Program-made: the position numbers and the translations under genes
In this document: positions 1 through 8,502 of the stretch, one piece after another
Layout: each line of letters starts with the position of its first letter
Position numbering within the stretch: position 1 is the stretch's first letter
Assembly (NCBI RefSeq): GCF_020179755.1
Contig: NZ_JAIUCY010000012.1
Coordinates: forward strand, 1 to 64,000
Direction: 5' to 3'
DNA length: 64,000 nt
DNA from: Herbaspirillum sp. alder98
GTDB taxonomy: Bacteria > Pseudomonadota > Gammaproteobacteria > Burkholderiales > Burkholderiaceae_D
Notes under the pieces: model-generated
The model's database searches: none
Seen by the model: the letters and a program-made list of their open reading frames with translations, nothing else
Told to the model about the DNA's origin: nothing

Positions 1-33
1 GGGGGGGGGGGGGGGGGGGGGGGCCCCCCCCCC
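1..33. other. homopolymer G23/C10 at window edge, probable assembly artefact
   Basis: The first 23 bases are all G and the next 10 all C. Nothing else in the window resembles this. It falls inside the reading frame of a TolC-like gene and would encode Gly and Pro runs where that family has a helical segment. A contig end with a sequencing or joining artefact is the simplest reading; this is inference. Confidence 0.7.
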
Positions 34-164
34 GCCGCCGCCACCGTTGGATCGTGCGCTTCGGCGGCCTGCATGAATCCGGACAAGTCCAGCACCGGCA
101 CGCCGCCTTGCGCCACCGCCTGACCGGTCGCCAGCCACAGCAGCACACCGGCCAGCACTCTCAC
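1..164 (-). CDS. TolC-like outer-membrane efflux protein, N-terminal fragment
   Basis: Only the first ~45 codons are in the window. The GTG start overlaps the stop of the upstream ABC exporter gene by 4 nt (GTGA), so the two are translationally coupled. The translation opens with a hydrophobic signal peptide (VRVLAGVLLWLATGQAVAQG) and then a segment containing FMQAAEAHDPTVAAA, which resembles the first TolC-family helix. With the adaptor and ABC genes upstream it would complete a type I secretion channel through the outer membrane. The 3' part is outside the window and the last codons visible are corrupted by the G/C run. The family call is inference from a short segment plus context. Confidence 0.6.
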   Translation of the reverse strand, partial: MRVLAGVLLWLATGQAVAQGGVPVLDLSGFMQAAEAHDPTVAAAGGGPPPPPPP

Positions 165-2242
165 GCCACCTCCAGCGCACCGTCGCGCAGGCAATAGCGC
201 CGCTCGAACAGGCCCGCCAGTTGCCGGTCGTGCGTGATGACGATCATGCTGTGCGCACTGGCGGCGAGCATGGCGCCAATGTCCATCACCGCGTCGCGAT
301 CGAGGTTGGAGGTCGGTTCGTCCAGCAACAGCAGTTCTCGTTGCTGCCCCAGCGCACGCGCTAGCAGCAGCCGCTGCTTCTGGCCGGCCGACAGGTTGGC
401 CATGGTGTCGCTGACCATGGTGAGCGTGCGCATGGGCAAGCGCATCACGTCGTCGAACAGGCCCACCCGCTGCAGCAGCGCATTGATGCGTTCGCCATCT
501 GCCGCCGCGTCGAACAGGCTCACGTTGTCGGCGATGGTGCCGTTGAGGATGAGGTCTCCCTGGCGCATATGCGCCATGTGGCAGCGAATCTCGTCGACGA
601 CCAGGTTGGCGTAGGCCAGCCCGTTCAGCCGCACTTCACCGTGGGTCGGCGCTTCCACCGCCGCCAGCAACTTGAACAGCGTCGACTTGCCCGCGCCGGA
701 TGGCCCGATGATGGCGACCTTTTCGCCCCGGCGCAGCATGAAATCGAGTTCCCGCAACACCGGCCGATCCGAAACGCCGTACGCAAACGACACCCCGCGC
801 AGCGCCAGCGACGCGAAGCCGCGCGTCTCTGCGGCCCGCATGCTGCTGTGCAACGGTGCGTAACGCTCGGCGGGCTCCTCGACGATGTCATTGAAGCGCA
901 TCACCGGCACGCGCAGCATGTTGAGCTGGAAAATGCTGTTGACCGCGCCCGACAGATGCGCCGACATCAGCCCCTTGAACATCTGGAACGAATAGAACAC
1001 CCCGACCGATATCTCGCCGGCGACCATCATGCCGGCCGAGAGGCCGGTGATGACCAGCGTATCGATATGCCCCACCACCTTCAGGATCACGGCGCGGGTG
1101 CTGGCCAGTTGCGCCACCCGGAAGCTGTCGTTGATGAACCCCTGCAGGCCCGTCATGAACAACGACGTACGCTGACGCTCTTTTTGCGCCAACTTGAGCA
1201 TGGGAGCGCTACGGATGGTTTCGATCAGCGCATCATCGCACCTGGCAGAACTCTCGATCTGCTGGCGCTGGGCATCGCGCATGGCCGGATACAGCAGGAA
1301 CGCCACCACCAGATAGACCAGGAACAGCGCTGCCGCCAACCCGGCCAGCAGCGGCGCCTGCACCAGCATCAACACCAGCGCCAGCAAGCCCAGGCTGAGG
1401 TCGATCGCCAGGCCGACCACGCTGCGGCCGGCAAAATCGACGACGTCGCGCTGCGACTTGAAGCGCGCAAACAGGTCGCCGACATGCCGCTTCTCGAAGT
1501 AGGAAAAGCGGTTGCTGATCAACTTCGCAAACAGCGCGCGGACGCTGTCCTTGTAGAGATGCTGGAACACCACTTCGGTCAGATAGGCCTGCATGAAGCT
1601 GCTGAAGGCGCCGATGGCGAACACGCTGGCGAACGTGATCAGCAACACATTGAGCAGACCGGGATTGTGCTCGGCCACCACCTGATCGAGCGTAAGACTG
1701 CCCAGGTAGGGCGCGGCCAGCATCGCAAACTGCACGCCCAGCGAGATGAAGGCGATCTTCATCAATTGCCGCGCCAGCCGCGGCTCGCGCTGGAACATGT
1801 CGCCCAGGGCGCGCGCGACTTCGGAACGACCACGCGCGCCGCCGACCGCCAGGGCAGCCGTCGGCTCGCATTGCAGCAGATAGCCGGAGGTGCTTTGCAT
1901 GAACTGCTGCGGTGTCATGCGACGTCGCCCGCTGGCCGGGTCGATGATCTCGACACCGCGCCGGCGCAGCGCCTCGAAGACCACGAAATGCCCCTGTTGG
2001 AAATGCACGATCGACCCGCGCCGGATTTCACGCAGGTGCTGGCGCTCGAACTGGAATCCCTCGGCCACCAGGCCCAGTCGCAAGGCCAGGTCGTGCAGGT
2101 CCGACATGCGCACGCCGTTGGCCGACACCGGCTGCAAGCCCCGCAGTTCGCGCACCTCGGTATGCCGGCCAAAATGGGTCAGCACCATCGCCAGGCAGGC
2201 GTACCCGCAATCGGCCACCTCGTTCTGATAGATCACCTTCAC
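161..2242 (-). CDS. peptidase-domain ABC exporter (C39, bacteriocin/colicin V type)
   Basis: 693-residue inner-membrane exporter that cleaves double-glycine leaders from its peptide substrate and transports it using ATP. Residues 1-130 form a C39 peptidase domain with Q6, C12 (motif DCGYAC), H85 (GHFVVF) and D101 (DPASG) as the expected catalytic set. A six-helix transmembrane domain follows at about 155-435. The ATPase domain has Walker A GPSGAGKST, signature LSAGQKQR, Walker B LLLLDEPTS and the H-loop ITHDR. The start is GTG, 3 nt after the stop of the HlyD gene. Closest known types are CvaB and RaxB. No precursor peptide with a GG leader was found beside it. Confidence 0.9.
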   Translation of the reverse strand: MKVIYQNEVADCGYACLAMVLTHFGRHTEVRELRGLQPVSANGVRMSDLHDLALRLGLVAEGFQFERQHLREIRRGSIVHFQQGHFVVFEALRRRGVEIIDPASGRRRMTPQQFMQSTSGYLLQCEPTAALAVGGARGRSEVARALGDMFQREPRLARQLMKIAFISLGVQFAMLAAPYLGSLTLDQVVAEHNPGLLNVLLITFASVFAIGAFSSFMQAYLTEVVFQHLYKDSVRALFAKLISNRFSYFEKRHVGDLFARFKSQRDVVDFAGRSVVGLAIDLSLGLLALVLMLVQAPLLAGLAAALFLVYLVVAFLLYPAMRDAQRQQIESSARCDDALIETIRSAPMLKLAQKERQRTSLFMTGLQGFINDSFRVAQLASTRAVILKVVGHIDTLVITGLSAGMMVAGEISVGVFYSFQMFKGLMSAHLSGAVNSIFQLNMLRVPVMRFNDIVEEPAERYAPLHSSMRAAETRGFASLALRGVSFAYGVSDRPVLRELDFMLRRGEKVAIIGPSGAGKSTLFKLLAAVEAPTHGEVRLNGLAYANLVVDEIRCHMAHMRQGDLILNGTIADNVSLFDAAADGERINALLQRVGLFDDVMRLPMRTLTMVSDTMANLSAGQKQRLLLARALGQQRELLLLDEPTSNLDRDAVMDIGAMLAASAHSMIVITHDRQLAGLFERRYCLRDGALEVA

Positions 2243-2245
2243 GCC

Positions 2246-3433
2246 TCACCCCCGCATGGCTTCGAACAACGGTGGCAACAACCACTCGGCGATACTGCGT
2301 CTCTCGACCACCACCGCAGCGGTGGCGCGCATGCCCGCCAGAATCTCGTGACGCTGGCCGCGCACGGTGAAGAATGGCTCCGGCAGAACCGCATAAGCCA
2401 GGTAGTGTTCGGCCAGCCCGCCCGGGGCGTCGGGCGCCGGCCCGGCACTGGCCACGGTGTTGTCGGAAAGACGCTCAAGCTGTACCGCCAGGGTGCCAAA
2501 GCGGGCATAGGGAAACGCGTCGAATTTGAGCCGCACCACCTGCCCCGCCCGCATGAAACCCCGCTGCCGCGACGGAATGCGCAACATCGCCTGCAGGCGC
2601 CGCTGGCCGGTTGCCGAGATCGTCATGGCGATTTCGCCGTCGCGCAGGTAGCGCCCCGGCATCAATTGGGAAAACGACACCACGCCCTCGATCGGCGACG
2701 CCACCACCACCGTCGAGCGGCTCTTCTCGAAGGCGGCACGCACGTCTTGCCGGTCGTGCCGCTGTTCGAGTTCAAGCCTGGCCAGTTCGGCCCTGGCGGC
2801 GTCGATGGCGGACCGGGTAGCACCGATGTCGGTGGCGATCTCGCCCTGCCGCACCCGCCGCTGCGCCAGTTGCGTGCGACGTTGCGCCAAGTCGGCCTCG
2901 GCGCGCTCGATGCGGTCGACTTCGACATAGGGCGCCACCGCCTGCAATCGCGCCAGCGTAGCGGCGCCCCGTTCGATCTGAAGCTGCGCCTGTGCGATTT
3001 CCTGCTGCTGGATGGCCTGAGCGTGACGCCGCGTCGCCAGGGTGGCCGTCAGAGACGCGATGCGGCCATCAAGCTCGCGCTGAACGACTGCCGCGCGCAT
3101 GTCGACGGTCTCCAGCCGGGCCGCCTGCTCGCGCGCCCAGGCGTGGCTGCGAACGCTGCCATCCTGGGCCAGCGACAGGTCGCGTTCGAGGGTGAACAAC
3201 GGCGTGCCGACCGACACCGGCGTATCGGCGGCGACGAACACCTGCGATACCAGGCCGCTGGCGCGCTCGATCTTGACCTCGCCCGGGGCCACGATCTCGG
3301 CGCTGACATCTTTTTTCAGTTCGACCTGGCAAAAGAAGGCGAACACGCAAAACCCGATGACCACGCAGGAAGCGACATAGGCGATGCTGCGGGCGGGGAT
3401 ATCGGAGAATTGCGGAGGCTGGCTGAATTGCAT
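2246..3433 (-). CDS. HlyD/CvaA-type periplasmic adaptor (membrane fusion protein)
   Basis: About 395 residues. It would bridge the ABC exporter and the TolC-like protein across the periplasm. One N-terminal transmembrane helix (SIAYVASCVVIGFCVFAFF) is followed by a barrel/lipoyl-type start (VAPGEVKIERASGLVSQVFV), a long coiled coil rich in Gln, Arg and Ala, and the return strand (VVASPIEGVVSFSQLMPGRYL). I chose the ATG at 3433 because GGAG lies 6 nt upstream. An in-frame ATG at 3445 and a longer frame to 3496 are possible but lack a ribosome site. It is first gene of the operon, 3 nt before the exporter. Confidence 0.85.
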   Translation of the reverse strand: MQFSQPPQFSDIPARSIAYVASCVVIGFCVFAFFCQVELKKDVSAEIVAPGEVKIERASGLVSQVFVAADTPVSVGTPLFTLERDLSLAQDGSVRSHAWAREQAARLETVDMRAAVVQRELDGRIASLTATLATRRHAQAIQQQEIAQAQLQIERGAATLARLQAVAPYVEVDRIERAEADLAQRRTQLAQRRVRQGEIATDIGATRSAIDAARAELARLELEQRHDRQDVRAAFEKSRSTVVVASPIEGVVSFSQLMPGRYLRDGEIAMTISATGQRRLQAMLRIPSRQRGFMRAGQVVRLKFDAFPYARFGTLAVQLERLSDNTVASAGPAPDAPGGLAEHYLAYAVLPEPFFTVRGQRHEILAGMRATAAVVVERRSIAEWLLPPLFEAMRG

Positions 3434-3667
3434 GGAACGCTCCATCGGCTCGCGCCAAAGGCCACGATGGTAGAGAGCGACTCGCATGCCAAACATAGAA
3501 ATAAGATCAGATTGCGCAGCTTTACATGTCCGGATTGCAACTTTATTGGATGAACGGGACAGCGCCGACGCAAAATTTCATCTGTCCCCGCAAAGCCTTT
3601 CACCCGGGGCAGACCGGGTTTGGCTTACGATAGAGCCCTGCCCTAATTAGAACCGGAGAAAACCGAT

Positions 3668-4810
3668 ATGCCCGTCATGACCTGCGTGGAAGACTTTCGC
3701 CTGCTGGCGAAGAAACGGGTCCCCAAAGCCTTCTACGACTATGCCGACAGCGGCTCTTATACCGAGGGCACCTATCGCGCCAACAACGACGACCTGGCTG
3801 CGCTGAAGCTGCGCCAGCGGGTCGCGATCAATGTCGACCAGCGCAGCACGCGCACCACCATGATCGGCCATGACGTCAGCATGCCGGTGGCGATTGCGCC
3901 GACCGGGCTGACCGGCATGCAATGGGCCAACGGCGAGATGCTGGGCGCCATCGCGGCCGAAAAGTTCGGCATTCCCTTTACGCTGTCGACCATGAGCATC
4001 TGCTCCATCGAAGACGTGGCCAGTGTGACCACCAAACCGTTCTGGTTCCAGCTGTACGTCATGCGCGACCGCGCCTTCGTCAAGTCGCTGATCGATCGCG
4101 CCAAGGCCGCCAAGTGCTCGGCGCTGGTGCTGACGCTGGATCTGCAGATCCTGGGCCAACGCCACAAGGATCTCAAGAATGGCATGTCGGTGCCGCCCAA
4201 GCTGACCCTCGACACCCTGCTCGACCTGGCGGGCAAACCCGGCTGGGCATGGCGCGCATTGGGTGGACGCAAGACCTTCGGCAACCTGGCCGGCCATATC
4301 AAGGGCGGCGAAGACGGCGGCGGCATCCAGACCCTGTCGAAGTGGACTGCCAGCCAGTTCGACCCGACCCTGAACTGGGACGACGTCGCCTGGATCAAGG
4401 AACAATGGGGCGGCAAGCTGATCCTGAAGGGCATCCTGGATGTGGAAGATGCCAAGCTGGCGGTGCAGACCGGCGCCGACGCCATCGTGGTGTCCAACCA
4501 CGGCGGGCGCCAGCTGGATGGCGCCATGTCGTCGATTGCCGCCCTGCCGGCCATCGCCGAAGCCGTGGGCGACCAGATCGAAGTGTGGTTCGACGGCGGC
4601 ATCCGCTCCGGCCAGGACATCCTCAAGGCGGTGGCGCTGGGCGCCAAGGGCACCATGATCGGCCGCGCCTTCCTGTACAGCCTCGGCGCCATGGGCGAGG
4701 AAGGTGTCAGCCGCATGCTGGGTATCCTGCACAAGGAACTCGATGTCAGCATGGCCCTGACCGGCACCAAGGATATCAAGGACGTCGGCCCCCAGATCCT
4801 GGTCCGCTAA
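3668..4810 (+). CDS. lldD: FMN-dependent L-lactate dehydrogenase / alpha-hydroxy-acid oxidizing protein
   Basis: 380 residues, usual length for LldD. It oxidises L-lactate (or a related 2-hydroxy acid) to the keto acid and passes electrons to the quinone pool or another acceptor. The family signature SNHGGRQLD is present with the catalytic histidine at about residue 278. The N-terminal DYADSGSYTEGTYRAN and IAPTGLTGM segments and the FMN phosphate region DGGIRSGQDILKAVALGA are intact. The ATG has GGAG upstream (ccGGAGaaaaccgat). It stands alone, divergent from the secretion operon, and ends at a hairpin terminator. Substrate specificity cannot be fixed from sequence alone; glycolate- or mandelate-type enzymes are alternatives. 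Confidence 0.87.
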   Translation: MPVMTCVEDFRLLAKKRVPKAFYDYADSGSYTEGTYRANNDDLAALKLRQRVAINVDQRSTRTTMIGHDVSMPVAIAPTGLTGMQWANGEMLGAIAAEKFGIPFTLSTMSICSIEDVASVTTKPFWFQLYVMRDRAFVKSLIDRAKAAKCSALVLTLDLQILGQRHKDLKNGMSVPPKLTLDTLLDLAGKPGWAWRALGGRKTFGNLAGHIKGGEDGGGIQTLSKWTASQFDPTLNWDDVAWIKEQWGGKLILKGILDVEDAKLAVQTGADAIVVSNHGGRQLDGAMSSIAALPAIAEAVGDQIEVWFDGGIRSGQDILKAVALGAKGTMIGRAFLYSLGAMGEEGVSRMLGILHKELDVSMALTGTKDIKDVGPQILVR

Positions 4811-4830
4811 GAACGACCCGTTGCAAACAA

Positions 4831-4866
4831 AACACCCCGCAGTCCGACGACGGATTGCGGGGTGTT
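4831..4866. terminator. bidirectional hairpin between lldD and ankyrin gene
   Basis: AACACCCCGCA and its complement TGCGGGGTGTT flank a short loop in the gap between two convergent genes. The T-run is short on both strands, but placement and the long GC stem fit a shared terminator. Confidence 0.75.
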
Positions 4867-4884
4867 GTCATTGGGAGGCTGCGC

Positions 4885-5562
4885 TTATGGTCGCGGCTTT
4901 TCCTGCAGGACCTCGATCACGCCGTCCTGGCCATGGCGGCGCGCCAGGTCCAGCGCGGTCAAGCCGTCCTTGTTCTTGAGCGAGAGGTCGGCGCCACCAT
5001 CGCGCAAGGCCGCCACCGCGCCGATGCGACCGCGCATGGCGGCCAGCATCACCGGCGTCATCTTCTCGTCGGGCGATTCGGCGTCGACATAGGCGGAGGC
5101 GTCGAGCAGCATGCGCACGATGCTGGCGTCGCCGTTGATGGCGGCATAGTGCAAGGCGGTCCAGCCCGGACGATTGACCTCGACTTCACGCGACAGCAGC
5201 AGCTGCACCACCGGCGCATTGCCGTAGAACGCGGCCAGCATGACCGGGGTGTCGCCGTTGACGGCCTGCGCCTCGAGGTTGACGTCGGGCGCATTGACCA
5301 GCACATCGAAGACTTGCATCGAGTCTTCCCGGATCGACAGCATCAGGCCGGTATAACCGCGCTTCGGTTCAATCAGGTTGGGCCCCATGCCGCGTTGCAT
5401 CAACTGCTTCAGGAAATAGACGTTATCCATGCGGATCGCCTGGAAGTAATCTTCATAGGCACCGGCGCGCGCGGCCCCCGGCAACAGCATCGAGGCATAT
5501 ACCAGCACCCGGCCCAGGCGGCCGGCGCGGTCGCGAATCTTTTGCAGGAAGCTGGTGCTCAT
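4885..5562 (-). CDS. ankyrin-repeat protein, probably exported
   Basis: 225 residues. A hydrophobic N-terminus (LVYASMLLPGAARAGA) looks like a signal peptide. Four to five ankyrin units follow, for example GDTPVMLAAFYGNAPVVQLLL, GWTALHYAAINGDASIVRMLL and GLTALDLARRHGQDGVIEVL. Such proteins mediate protein-protein contacts; the partner is unknown. Its ATG overlaps the tatD stop by 4 nt (ATGA), so it is co-translated with tatD. In Burkholderiales this ankyrin gene commonly follows tatD, which is known gene order rather than something shown here. Confidence 0.85.
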   Translation of the reverse strand: MSTSFLQKIRDRAGRLGRVLVYASMLLPGAARAGAYEDYFQAIRMDNVYFLKQLMQRGMGPNLIEPKRGYTGLMLSIREDSMQVFDVLVNAPDVNLEAQAVNGDTPVMLAAFYGNAPVVQLLLSREVEVNRPGWTALHYAAINGDASIVRMLLDASAYVDAESPDEKMTPVMLAAMRGRIGAVAALRDGGADLSLKNKDGLTALDLARRHGQDGVIEVLQEKPRP

Positions 5563-6338
5563 CGTGCAATCCCGAACAGGCGGAAGAAGTTGTCACTGGT
5601 CTGGCGCGCCACTTCGTCGGCGCTGATGCCGCGCAGGTCGGCGATGAATTCGCCCACATGCCGCACGTAACCGGGCTCGTTGGTCTTGCCGCGAAACGGC
5701 ACCGGCGCCAGGTAGGGTGAATCGGTCTCGATGAGCATGCGCTCCAGCGGGATGGTGCGCGCGACTTGCTGCAAGTCCTTGGCCGACTTGAAGGTGACGA
5801 TGCCCGAGAACGAGATATAGAACCCCAGTTCGATGGCGGCATCGGCCACTTCCTGCGATTCGGTAAAGCAGTGCATGACGCCGGCGGCGCCCCCGGCGGC
5901 GGGGCTGGCACCCTCTTCGCGCATGATGCGCAGGGTGTCTTCGGAGGCCGAACGGGTATGGATGATCAGCGGCTTGCCGGTCGCGCGCGAGGCCCGGATA
6001 TGGGTGCGAAACCGTTCACGCTGCCATTCGAGGTCGCCCTGCAGGCGGTAATAGTCGAGCCCGGTCTCGCCGATGGCAACGATGCGCGGATGGTCGGCCA
6101 GTTGCACCAGCTGTTCCAGCCCCGGCTCGGGCGTGTCTTCATAGTCGGGGTGCACGCCCACCGACGCATAGACATTGGGATATTGCTCGGCCAGCGCCAG
6201 CACCTGCGGAAAATCAGGCAGGTCGACCGACACGCACAGGGCATGGCTGACCTTGTTTTCGGCCATCTTGCCGAAAATCTCGGGCAGACGGGCCGCCAGG
6301 TCCGGAAAATTGATATGGCAGTGGGAATCGATATACAT
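5559..6338 (-). CDS. TatD-family metal-dependent hydrolase (putative DNase)
   Basis: 259 residues. TIM-barrel amidohydrolase fold with the expected metal ligands: SHCH near the N-terminus, E in AIGETGLDY, H in IIHTR and MHCF, and D in IETDSPYLAP. Members (TatD, YcfH, YjjV) act as 3'-5' exonucleases or remain unassigned. The length equals the family norm. It forms a two-gene unit with the ankyrin gene. Whether this is the TatD or YcfH branch cannot be decided here. Confidence 0.88.
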   Translation of the reverse strand: MYIDSHCHINFPDLAARLPEIFGKMAENKVSHALCVSVDLPDFPQVLALAEQYPNVYASVGVHPDYEDTPEPGLEQLVQLADHPRIVAIGETGLDYYRLQGDLEWQRERFRTHIRASRATGKPLIIHTRSASEDTLRIMREEGASPAAGGAAGVMHCFTESQEVADAAIELGFYISFSGIVTFKSAKDLQQVARTIPLERMLIETDSPYLAPVPFRGKTNEPGYVRHVGEFIADLRGISADEVARQTSDNFFRLFGIAR

Positions 6339-6410
6339 GGCCGCTATTGTATCGCCCGTCAGGCGCGGCTGTCGCCCCCGCTAATCTTTGCTTACACCCG
6401 GGCCACGCGC

Positions 6411-6959
6411 TCAGCGCGCCACCGGCCGCTTGCCCAGCTTGCGTTGCAGGGTGCGCCGGTGCATGTTGAGCGCCCGTGCCGTCGACGAGATATTGCCCTG
6501 GTGCTCGGCCAGCACCCGCTGGATATGCTCCCATTCCAACCGTTCCAGCGACAGCGGCGTGCCTTCGTCGGCAGGCAGTCCGGGCGCGGCGCCCTCTTCG
6601 GCGCCTTCCGCATGGGCCAGCGCCGACAGGATCGAATCGACATTGGCCGGCTTGGCCAGGTAATTATCGGCGCCCGATTTGATCGCCTGCACCGTGGTGG
6701 CGATGCTGGCGTAGCCGGTCAGCACCAGCAACCGCGCCGCCGGCAAGGCCTGGCGCAGCGGCGCGATCCATTGCAGGCCCGAATCGCGGTCCAGCTGCAG
6801 GTCGATGGTGGCGTAGTCGAAGCGCTCGCGGCGTGCCGCCTCCAATGCCTCTTCACCGCTGTGGGCGACCGTGGCGCGGTAGCCGCGCCGGGTCAGCGAA
6901 CGCGCCAGCGCGGCGGCAAAGACATCGTTGTCATCAAGGATCAGGAAAGCCGCGCTCAT
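6411..6959 (-). CDS. regA: RegA/PrrA/ActR-type response regulator
   Basis: 182 residues. Receiver domain with acidic pocket D9/D10, phosphoacceptor D53 (TIDLQ), T81 (LTGYAS) and K103 (LAKPAN). After a short linker a Fis-type helix-turn-helix occupies about 145-177 (ISSTARALNMHRRTLQRKL). This single-receiver plus Fis architecture and the HRRTLQRKL helix are typical of the RegA/PrrA/ActR/RoxR family, which controls redox-responsive respiratory genes. Its ATG overlaps the stop of the kinase gene by 4 nt. It is the expected partner of that kinase. Confidence 0.88.
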   Translation of the reverse strand: MSAAFLILDDNDVFAAALARSLTRRGYRATVAHSGEEALEAARRERFDYATIDLQLDRDSGLQWIAPLRQALPAARLLVLTGYASIATTVQAIKSGADNYLAKPANVDSILSALAHAEGAEEGAAPGLPADEGTPLSLERLEWEHIQRVLAEHQGNISSTARALNMHRRTLQRKLGKRPVAR

Positions 6960-8272
6960 GGCGTCACCAATGCAAATTCGAGTTCTGCCACGCTGCCCTC
7001 GCCCGGCGCCGACTGCAAGCGCAGGCTGGCGCCCAGTTGACGCACGGTCGCATGGGCCAGCATCAGGCCGATCCCGCGCCCGCCGCTACGGCTGGGCACC
7101 GGGCCGTGGCCCAGCCGCGCCAGCAAGGCAGCGTCGATGCCACAACCATTGTCGGCCACGCGAATGACGGCGCGGGTTGCGGCCACGGTCACCAGGCTCA
7201 CCCGCAATTCGCCCTGGCGAGCACCATCGGCCATGGCGCTGGCGGCATTGTCGAGCAGGTTGAACAGGATCTGGCCCAGCTCGACCGTATCGACGCTGGC
7301 AGCCAGGCCCGGCCCGTCTGCGCCGATGTCGCGAATCAGCACCACGCCCGGATGACGCAGACGCCAACCGTCCAGCAATTCGCGCAGCCAGGCCCCGAGC
7401 AGCACCGGCTGGCCGCTACGGGCCTGGGCATCGGCGTCGAGCCGCATGCTCTCCAGCGCCTGTTTGCACACGGCAATCTGTTGCTCGACCACCAGGATAT
7501 CTTCTTCATATAGCGCCAGCGCCGGATTGCGGGCCATGTCGCGGCGCAGTTCGCCGGCAATCACCGCCACCGTCGACAAGGGCGTATTGAGCGCGTGGGC
7601 GGCGCCGGCGGCCTGGGTGCCCAGCGCCAGGATGCGCTGGCCTTGCAGATGCTGTTCGCGGGCGGCCGCCAGCAATGCGTCACGCTCGCGCACGGTGGCG
7701 GAGATGCGGGTGACGAACCAGGTGATGAGCAGCGCCGATATCGAAAAATTGATCCACATCCCGGCCAGGTGCCAGCTCATGGCCTGGTCGTGATCGTGGA
7801 TGTGCAACGGCTGGTAGATATTGGCCAGCGCCGAATAACCGGCCAGCGCACACAGCGTAAGCGCCCCGGCATAAGGCCAGGCCAGCGTGGCCGCAGCAGC
7901 CGCCAGGGTCGGCAGGTAGAACGACACGAAGGGATTGGTGGCGCCACCGGAAAAGTACAGCAAGGCCGACAGCAGGGCCACGTCGAGCAGCAATTGCAGG
8001 AACAGCTCGCCCTGGCTGGCAGGACGCGCCAGACGCATGCGCGCCAGCGTGGCCACATTGATCACCAGTTGCAGCGCGATCAAGCCCAGCAGCGGCGCCA
8101 GCGGCAAGGCGATATCCAGCCAGAAACGCGCACCGGCCAGCACCAGCAGCTCACCTGCCACGGTAGCCCAACGCAGCCAGAACAACCGCACCAGCACCGG
8201 ATGACGCGGCCAGGCGCCCGGCTCCAGGGCGCGACCGGGAGGTGATATCGAGAGGGGTGGAGTGGACTGCAT
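6956..8272 (-). CDS. regB: RegB/PrrB/RoxS-type redox sensor histidine kinase
   Basis: About 438 residues from the ATG at 8272. The frame stays open to 8368 with another ATG at 8314, and no start has a clear ribosome site. Six transmembrane helices fill the first ~200 residues. A GGATNPF heptapeptide matches the GGxxNPF quinone-sensing loop of RegB. The H-box reads GAAHALNTPL, and a cysteine (IAVCKQALE) lies 43 residues after the histidine, close to where RegB has its redox-active cysteine. The catalytic domain has NLLDNAASAM, DNGCGID and GRGIGLMLAHA. The usual HELGTPL glutamate is replaced by alanine. Confidence 0.87.
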   Translation of the reverse strand: MQSTPPLSISPPGRALEPGAWPRHPVLVRLFWLRWATVAGELLVLAGARFWLDIALPLAPLLGLIALQLVINVATLARMRLARPASQGELFLQLLLDVALLSALLYFSGGATNPFVSFYLPTLAAAAATLAWPYAGALTLCALAGYSALANIYQPLHIHDHDQAMSWHLAGMWINFSISALLITWFVTRISATVRERDALLAAAREQHLQGQRILALGTQAAGAAHALNTPLSTVAVIAGELRRDMARNPALALYEEDILVVEQQIAVCKQALESMRLDADAQARSGQPVLLGAWLRELLDGWRLRHPGVVLIRDIGADGPGLAASVDTVELGQILFNLLDNAASAMADGARQGELRVSLVTVAATRAVIRVADNGCGIDAALLARLGHGPVPSRSGGRGIGLMLAHATVRQLGASLRLQSAPGEGSVAELEFALVTP

Positions 8273-8405
8273 GGCCGGATTATATAAGTTTGGCGAAGGC
8301 TGCCGGTGCGACATTTCGGCACGACGACGGAAGGTGTTCTTTTGTATTTTCGCCACACCTTTGAGCAACTGCTCAAAAAATAATTGAATTAGGTAACATC
8401 AGAAA

Positions 8406-8424
8406 GCAAATGTAAATCATTCTT
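8406..8424 (+). promoter_or_regulatory. candidate Fur box before the TonB receptor
   Basis: The 19-mer gcaaatgtaaatcattctt matches 13 of 19 positions of the classical GATAATGATAATCATTATC Fur box. It sits just upstream of a TATAAT -10 hexamer at 8428-8433, so Fur-Fe(II) binding would block the promoter. The match was scored by eye. Confidence 0.6.
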
Positions 8425-8502
8425 ATTTATAATAATTGTTGAAACGTTTTCATCATTCACGAACAGGACGTCAAGTTCCTGCAGCCCACACCGAAAGAAT
8501 CC

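Noticed and set aside
569..3553. A ~990-codon open frame on the plus strand opposite the secretion genes
   Set aside because: Its translation is rich in His, Gln and Arg and has no family motifs; it is the antisense shadow of two well-supported GC-rich genes.
3316..3603. Open frame before the HlyD gene as a double-glycine bacteriocin precursor
   Set aside because: It lacks a GG leader pattern and overlaps the HlyD coding region in another frame.
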